Shown here piece after piece: positions 4,836 to 7,968 of a stretch of DNA of 7,968 nt. The first letter of the stretch is position 1. Each line of letters begins with the position of its first letter. Below the pieces are notes generated by a model that had not been told where the DNA came from, did not search any database, and saw only the letters and a program-made list of their open reading frames with translations. This DNA comes from Deinococcales bacterium (GTDB lineage: Bacteria > Deinococcota > Deinococci > Deinococcales > Deinococcaceae): positions 1 through 7,968 of the forward strand of contig JANYFS010000267.1 of assembly GCA_025359705.1 (NCBI GenBank). The letters are read 5' to 3'. The translations under genes were made by a program, and so were the position numbers.

Positions 4836-6290
4836 ATGAACAAAACCCCCCTCGAGGAATTTACACATCAGGTCGTCGAAACCCTAAAAAATGCAGGCGG
4901 CACGGTCTATCAAGTGGGCGGCTCGGTTCGGGATCAACTCCTTGGCCTCGAGTCTAAAGATGTAGATCTGTTGGTTACGGGGATTTCGGGAGAAACTGCG
5001 TACAAAAGCTTATCTAACTCTGCATGGAAGGTGGATTTGGTGGGTAAGAGCTTTGGGGTGTTTAAGGTCTACCTCGAGCCTGACACGCTGGATGTGGCCC
5101 TGCCTCGAGTGGAGCGCAGCACGGGCAGCCATCACCGTGATTTTGAGGTGCATTACAGCCAAGATATTTCGCTAAAAGAAGACCTCGAGCGGCGGGATTT
5201 TACGGTGAATACCTTGGCGCTGCGCCTGACGGCGGCCCAGCCCGAGAGGTGCTGTAGTTGGGCCAGGACAGGGGAAGATGCCCCTGTTCTCGAGGATTAT
5301 TTTGGTGGACGTGCCGATCTGGAAAGCAAGATTTTGCGGGCGGTGGGCGACCCCAAAGCGCGGTTTGAGGAAGATCCACTGCGAATGTTGCGGCTAGCGC
5401 GGTTTATGGCTAAGTTGGATTTTGAGGTGGAGGCCCACACCGCGCAGGCAGTGCGGGACAATGCGGATTTGATTAGCACGGTTTCCCTCGAGCGGGTTTT
5501 TAGCGAACTGAAAGGGCTGCTCTCGAGCCAGTATCCGTCTGGGGTGCTGCGAGCGCTGCGGTTTTTGCGGGATTCTGGACTGCTCGAGCGGCTGATTCCC
5601 GAATTCAAGGCCACTTTTGGCTATGACCAGAAAAATCCCTACCATCACCTGACTTTGGACGAACACATCTTTGAAGCGGTGCGCTACGCAGTGCAACACG
5701 GTTTTAGCCTCGAGAGCCGCTTGGCTTTGCTGTTTCACGATATTGGCAAGCCCCAGACCCAAAGTTTTGACGAAAAAGGCGTGGCTCACTACTACAAACA
5801 TGATTTGGTGGGCGCGGAAATGGTGAGGGAAATCCTCGAGCGGTTGAAGGCTTCGCTGGAAGAGCAAAAGTGCATCATCAAATTGGTTTTTCAGCATATG
5901 CGCCCGCCCCTGAACGGCTCGAGCAAGGTTTTGCGGAATTATGTACATGATTTGGGGCAGGATTGGCCTATTGGCCTCGAGGTAAGAGAAGCAGATCGTG
6001 CAGCACACGCGGGAATCGACGAAGCATCACTCCAAGAATCGCTCGAGCGAATCCGTACTCAATGCCTCGAGGTTGCCGCGCAGGTTGCCACTTTCGATGA
6101 ACGGGTTTTGGCAGTGTCTGGCCTCGAGCTGATCCAGCGTTACGGGTTGCAGGGTTCTCAAATTGGGGTACTGAAAAAAGCCGCCGCCCAAGCAGTTGTG
6201 GACGGCGAACTCGAGAATGAGCGGGATGCGATTTTGGAGTGGCTCGAGGGGCATAAAGACCGTTTGCTCGAGCCATCTGGATCAGCGTGA
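4836..6290 (+). CDS. cca: CCA tRNA nucleotidyltransferase (class II, HD domain)
   Basis: The 484-residue enzyme adds or repairs the 3' CCA of tRNA. Class II motifs are present: VGGSVRDQLLG (27-37) with KDVDL catalytic D42/D44, DVALPR (third carboxylate D86), RRDFTVNTLAL (119-129), DYFGGRADLE, RAVGDPKARFEEDPLRMLRLARF (168-190, split by its own GDP turn) and SLERVFSEL. An HD phosphohydrolase domain follows, with LDEH (274-277), LLFHDIGKP (298-306) and KHDLVGAEM. HD-type CCA enzymes can also trim damaged or phosphorylated 3' ends. About fifteen extra residues, including Cys139-Cys140, sit between the RRDFTVN and FGGRADL motifs. Deinococcus and some other lineages split the work between CC- and A-adding enzymes, so specificity is uncertain. 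ATG 4836 is chosen over upstream ATGs because the motifs begin 26 residues later and it clears the upstream stop. The Shine-Dalgarno is weak (GAAG), fitting translational coupling. It has nineteen CTCGAG copies, the densest gene here. Confidence 0.9.
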   Translation: MNKTPLEEFTHQVVETLKNAGGTVYQVGGSVRDQLLGLESKDVDLLVTGISGETAYKSLSNSAWKVDLVGKSFGVFKVYLEPDTLDVALPRVERSTGSHHRDFEVHYSQDISLKEDLERRDFTVNTLALRLTAAQPERCCSWARTGEDAPVLEDYFGGRADLESKILRAVGDPKARFEEDPLRMLRLARFMAKLDFEVEAHTAQAVRDNADLISTVSLERVFSELKGLLSSQYPSGVLRALRFLRDSGLLERLIPEFKATFGYDQKNPYHHLTLDEHIFEAVRYAVQHGFSLESRLALLFHDIGKPQTQSFDEKGVAHYYKHDLVGAEMVREILERLKASLEEQKCIIKLVFQHMRPPLNGSSKVLRNYVHDLGQDWPIGLEVREADRAAHAGIDEASLQESLERIRTQCLEVAAQVATFDERVLAVSGLELIQRYGLQGSQIGVLKKAAAQAVVDGELENERDAILEWLEGHKDRLLEPSGSA

Positions 6291-6325
6291 ACGAGTGCAA
6301 GAATAGTATCTTTCACTCGAGTTCA
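6288..6325. terminator. Bulged hairpin between convergent cca and ltrA
   Basis: The arm tgaacgagtg (6288-6297) pairs with cactc-ga-gttca (6314-6325) with a 2-base bulge, and aaga (6299-6302) pairs with tctt (6309-6312) inside, closing a 6-base loop. It begins at the cca stop codon and lies before the ltrA stop. A CTCGAG copy sits in the 3' arm. There is no U-tract on either side, so it may be a transcript-end stabiliser or an inefficient two-way terminator. Confidence 0.4.
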
Positions 6326-6342
6326 GGAATACATGATGTGCC

Positions 6343-7476
6343 TCAGGCTCGAGCCTTGCGTTTATCAAAATCCAACATGGCGGATAGAACCACGACCAAA
6401 GCGATGATTTGGATAAATCCACCCGCAAAGATACCAATAGGGATGGTCGCCAGCGCAAAAAGGGCGGTGATAAGCCTCGAGTGGCTGGGCGTGATACCGA
6501 CCAATTGGCGAAAAGTAGCCTGTCCCAATAAATACAAGGCAATACCAATCCCAAGGCTCCAAGCAGCAGCAGGTGGTGTATTGTGCAAATGAGCAATAAT
6601 CTGTTTGATCCCCGCTGCTAAGATAATGATACCCAAAATCAGTAAAAAATGAGCATACCCATAACCAGAGGCGGCTATTCGAGTATGCTGCTTACCTGTG
6701 GCTCGAGCTAGTGCTTGTTCGGCATAGTGGTCATCGTGATCAAAGTAGATCCACCACAAGCAAGCATTGAGAACCAAACCCAGTAGACATGCGAAAATTA
6801 AGGGAAAGCCAAGCACTTCTTGTTTGGCCCCCACTCCAATACCCACCACCGACTCACCCAAAGCAATCAAAATAACCAAACCGTGCCGCTCGGCAAAATG
6901 GCTCGAGGAGACCACAAAATTCCGATCTTGGCGAAGAAAGCTTGAAGAGATTAAAATAAGTACAGCTAAAATCCAAAATCCCGCTTTGTAAGGGTTTTCA
7001 AGAAATGCCGCGAGTATAAAACATAGACATGCTCCAAAATTATAGGGAGCTATCCTCCAAATTGCCTGCACCGAAGAGGCATTAACTGAATGATTGAACA
7101 ATATAAAATGAATCAGCATCACCAAGAAGTAGGCAAGTGCAAAGACCAAGCCACCCGCATCAAATGCGGAAGGAATCGCCAAAGCCATCACCAAGAAACC
7201 CACCATAGCCAATAAAATAAGCACTCGAGTTTTGGTTTGTTGCAAGTTGGAATTGTTGGTCAACCACACATAACCCGCATATATCCACCAGATAATTGAG
7301 AGTAATAACGGAATCCGCAACCACTCGAGCGGCTGATGGGCTTCAATCACTAATTCGGTGAGTTGGGTAATGGTGAACACAAAAATCAAGTCAAAAAAGA
7401 GTTCTAAAGTACTCACTTTGAGCGATGCTGGATCGGTTTGATGCTGGCTCGAGTCGGTAGGTGTACCTTGTGGCAT
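6343..7476 (-). CDS. ltrA: Low temperature requirement protein A (LtrA) family membrane protein
   Basis: This 377-residue, highly hydrophobic protein has the family signatures ELFFDLIFVFTITQL (25-39) in the first membrane segment and HFAERHGLVILIALGES (193-209) in mid-protein, and about ten predicted membrane helices. The length is normal for LtrA. The family was named from a Listeria gene needed for growth at low temperature. The biochemical role is not established. The gene is single, converging on cca with 52 bases between stops. The start at ATG 7476 has no Shine-Dalgarno, but a TAGAAT -10-like element ends 6 bases before it, suggesting leaderless initiation. It has seven CTCGAG copies and only one reads as Leu-Glu, in contrast to the neighbours. 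Its stop codon overlaps a 12-base palindrome, aggctcgagcct (6345-6356). Confidence 0.88.
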   Translation of the reverse strand: MPQGTPTDSSQHQTDPASLKVSTLELFFDLIFVFTITQLTELVIEAHQPLEWLRIPLLLSIIWWIYAGYVWLTNNSNLQQTKTRVLILLAMVGFLVMALAIPSAFDAGGLVFALAYFLVMLIHFILFNHSVNASSVQAIWRIAPYNFGACLCFILAAFLENPYKAGFWILAVLILISSSFLRQDRNFVVSSSHFAERHGLVILIALGESVVGIGVGAKQEVLGFPLIFACLLGLVLNACLWWIYFDHDDHYAEQALARATGKQHTRIAASGYGYAHFLLILGIIILAAGIKQIIAHLHNTPPAAAWSLGIGIALYLLGQATFRQLVGITPSHSRLITALFALATIPIGIFAGGFIQIIALVVVLSAMLDFDKRKARA

Positions 7477-7482
7477 GGGTTT

Positions 7483-7488
7483 ATTCTA
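7483..7488 (-). promoter_or_regulatory. -10 element for probable leaderless ltrA transcript
   Basis: TAGAAT on the minus strand (7488-7483) matches TAnnnT and ends 6 bases before the ltrA ATG, the spacing expected if transcription starts at or near the A of the ATG. No Shine-Dalgarno and no good -35 are visible. Leaderless genes with this layout are common in Deinococcus. Confidence 0.4.
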
Positions 7489-7556
7489 AGGGTTTCGATC
7501 ACTCTGGTCGTTTTGACCACTGTTGAGTGGAAAGTACATTTTCTCTGAGCGCAGCT

Positions 7557-7968
7557 TTACCCAAGTGCGGCTATTGCGTTGCTGGCATCCCGATCGAGCT
7601 GTACGATCAATTGTTTCAAGGACAGGATTTCGGATTCGGTGGTTTTAAGACGATTTTCAGACTCGTCCAATTCTTGCACCAATTTGGAGCGTAAGCGCCC
7701 TTCGTCTCCATCTCGAGCCAAAGGCGCAAGGTTGCCTTGGATTTGATTTTACGGGTTTGGCACTTTCCATCATCTGGCTCGAGAGTTTTGCCGCAGGTTT
7801 TGGTACGCTTTGCGCTCTAGCCATCCCACCTGCGGCGGCAGCAACCGGAGCCGCCATCACGGACATAGCGGAGTCCATGTACTCAAATTGAATGGGTATA
7901 CTTACAGTATCGTATGTGATTAGCGACCTCTCGAGGGGGTGAGATGGGCAGATGAGCGGGTAGACACT
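7557..7968 (-). pseudogene. 3' part of an unrecognised gene with an apparent frameshift
   Basis: Reading leftward from the right edge, one frame is open from 7968 and encodes IPIQFEYMDSAM followed by an Ala/Met/Pro-rich linker (AAPVAAAAGG, then SVPKPAAKLSSQ), then degenerates into Arg-rich sequence and stops at 7657-7659. From about 7748 a second frame, one base shifted, encodes a plausible helical coiled-coil tail (QELDESENRLKTTESEI, then LSLKQLIVQLDRDASNAIAALG) ending in TAA at 7557-7559. An in-frame TAA at 7749-7751 precedes that tail. Removing one A from the AAAA run (7747-7750) would join the frames and remove that stop. The 5' part is outside the window and I do not recognise the family. 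It may be a broken gene, a sequencing error in a homopolymer, or less likely a programmed slip. Confidence 0.5.

Larger units (their letters stand above)
1..7935. repeat. Highly iterated palindrome CTCGAG, about 69 copies
   Basis: CTCGAG was counted by eye at about 69 places, for example 1, 127, 615, 635, 752, 781, 3760, 3785, 4851 and 7930. About 58 lie in intact genes, 8 in intergenic DNA and 3 in the broken gene. One copy per about 115 bases is some 35 times the random expectation of one per 4,096. Copies are often flanked by matching bases (gctcgagc, cctcgagg). The longest gap is 2436-3139. No spacing periodicity is obvious, so it is dispersed and not an array. Confidence 0.95.

Noticed and set aside
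5394..6008. 204-codon minus-strand frame inside cca
   Set aside because: It is fully antisense to the conserved catalytic and HD motifs of Cca and shows no recognisable domain.
7505..7530. Overlapping short hairpins (tggtc/gacca and ccact/agtgg) upstream of ltrA
   Set aside because: The five-pair stems are mutually exclusive and lack a U-tract. This is too weak to call a terminator for the broken gene.
7657..7878. 73-residue minus-strand frame taken as a complete small protein
   Set aside because: The frame is open upstream to the window edge and its Arg-rich C-terminal third lies over the coiled-coil frame, so it is better read as part of a frameshifted longer gene.
1..7935. CTCGAG copies as a CRISPR-like or tandem array
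   Set aside because: Spacing is irregular, the unit is only six bases and copies lie within conserved genes.

Overview
The window looks like chromosome from a diderm bacterium, most likely a member of the Deinococcota (Meiothermus/Deinococcus-like), with cyanobacteria or another LPS-type diderm as alternatives. The pointers are an Omp85/BamA-type barrel ending in an aromatic residue, an LptB ATPase next to a DUF3084 membrane/coiled-coil protein, and an HD-domain tRNA nucleotidyltransferase. Composition is intermediate, roughly half GC by eye. The dominant signature is the six-base palindrome CTCGAG. I counted about 69 copies by eye, roughly one per 115 bases, against about two expected by chance. 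It is used inside genes, in intergenic hairpins and over one ribosome binding site, and resembles the HIP1 type of highly iterated palindrome of cyanobacteria, with a different sequence.

Layout. Positions 2-595 (+) are the C-terminal part of an Omp85/BamA-family outer-membrane barrel, cut by the left edge. It ends in a hairpin built from two CTCGAG copies. Positions 596-965 hold no gene, but contain small direct repeats, a possible MITE-like remnant and a second CTCGAG hairpin. On the minus strand lptB (2780-3553) is followed after 104 bases by a DUF3084 gene (966-2675), probably one envelope-related transcript. The 246-base divergent region (3554-3799) has candidate promoters in both directions, a G-rich run and a CTCGAG hairpin that covers the Shine-Dalgarno of the next gene.

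On the plus strand come a PolB-type minimal nucleotidyltransferase of the RlaP (RNA repair) family (3800-4825) and, 10 bases later, an HD-domain CCA-adding enzyme (4836-6290). This tight pair suggests a small tRNA-end maintenance or RNA-repair operon and is the most interesting gene context here. It converges on an LtrA-family membrane protein gene (6343-7476, minus), with a bulged hairpin between them. The right end (7557-7968, minus) holds the 3' part of an unrecognised gene whose reading frame appears broken near a run of four A.

The left and centre groups concern the outer membrane and its biogenesis (Omp85, LptB, DUF3084). The plus-strand pair concerns tRNA 3' ends. LtrA and the broken gene have no evident link to either. 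No tRNA, rRNA, CRISPR array or complete insertion sequence was seen.
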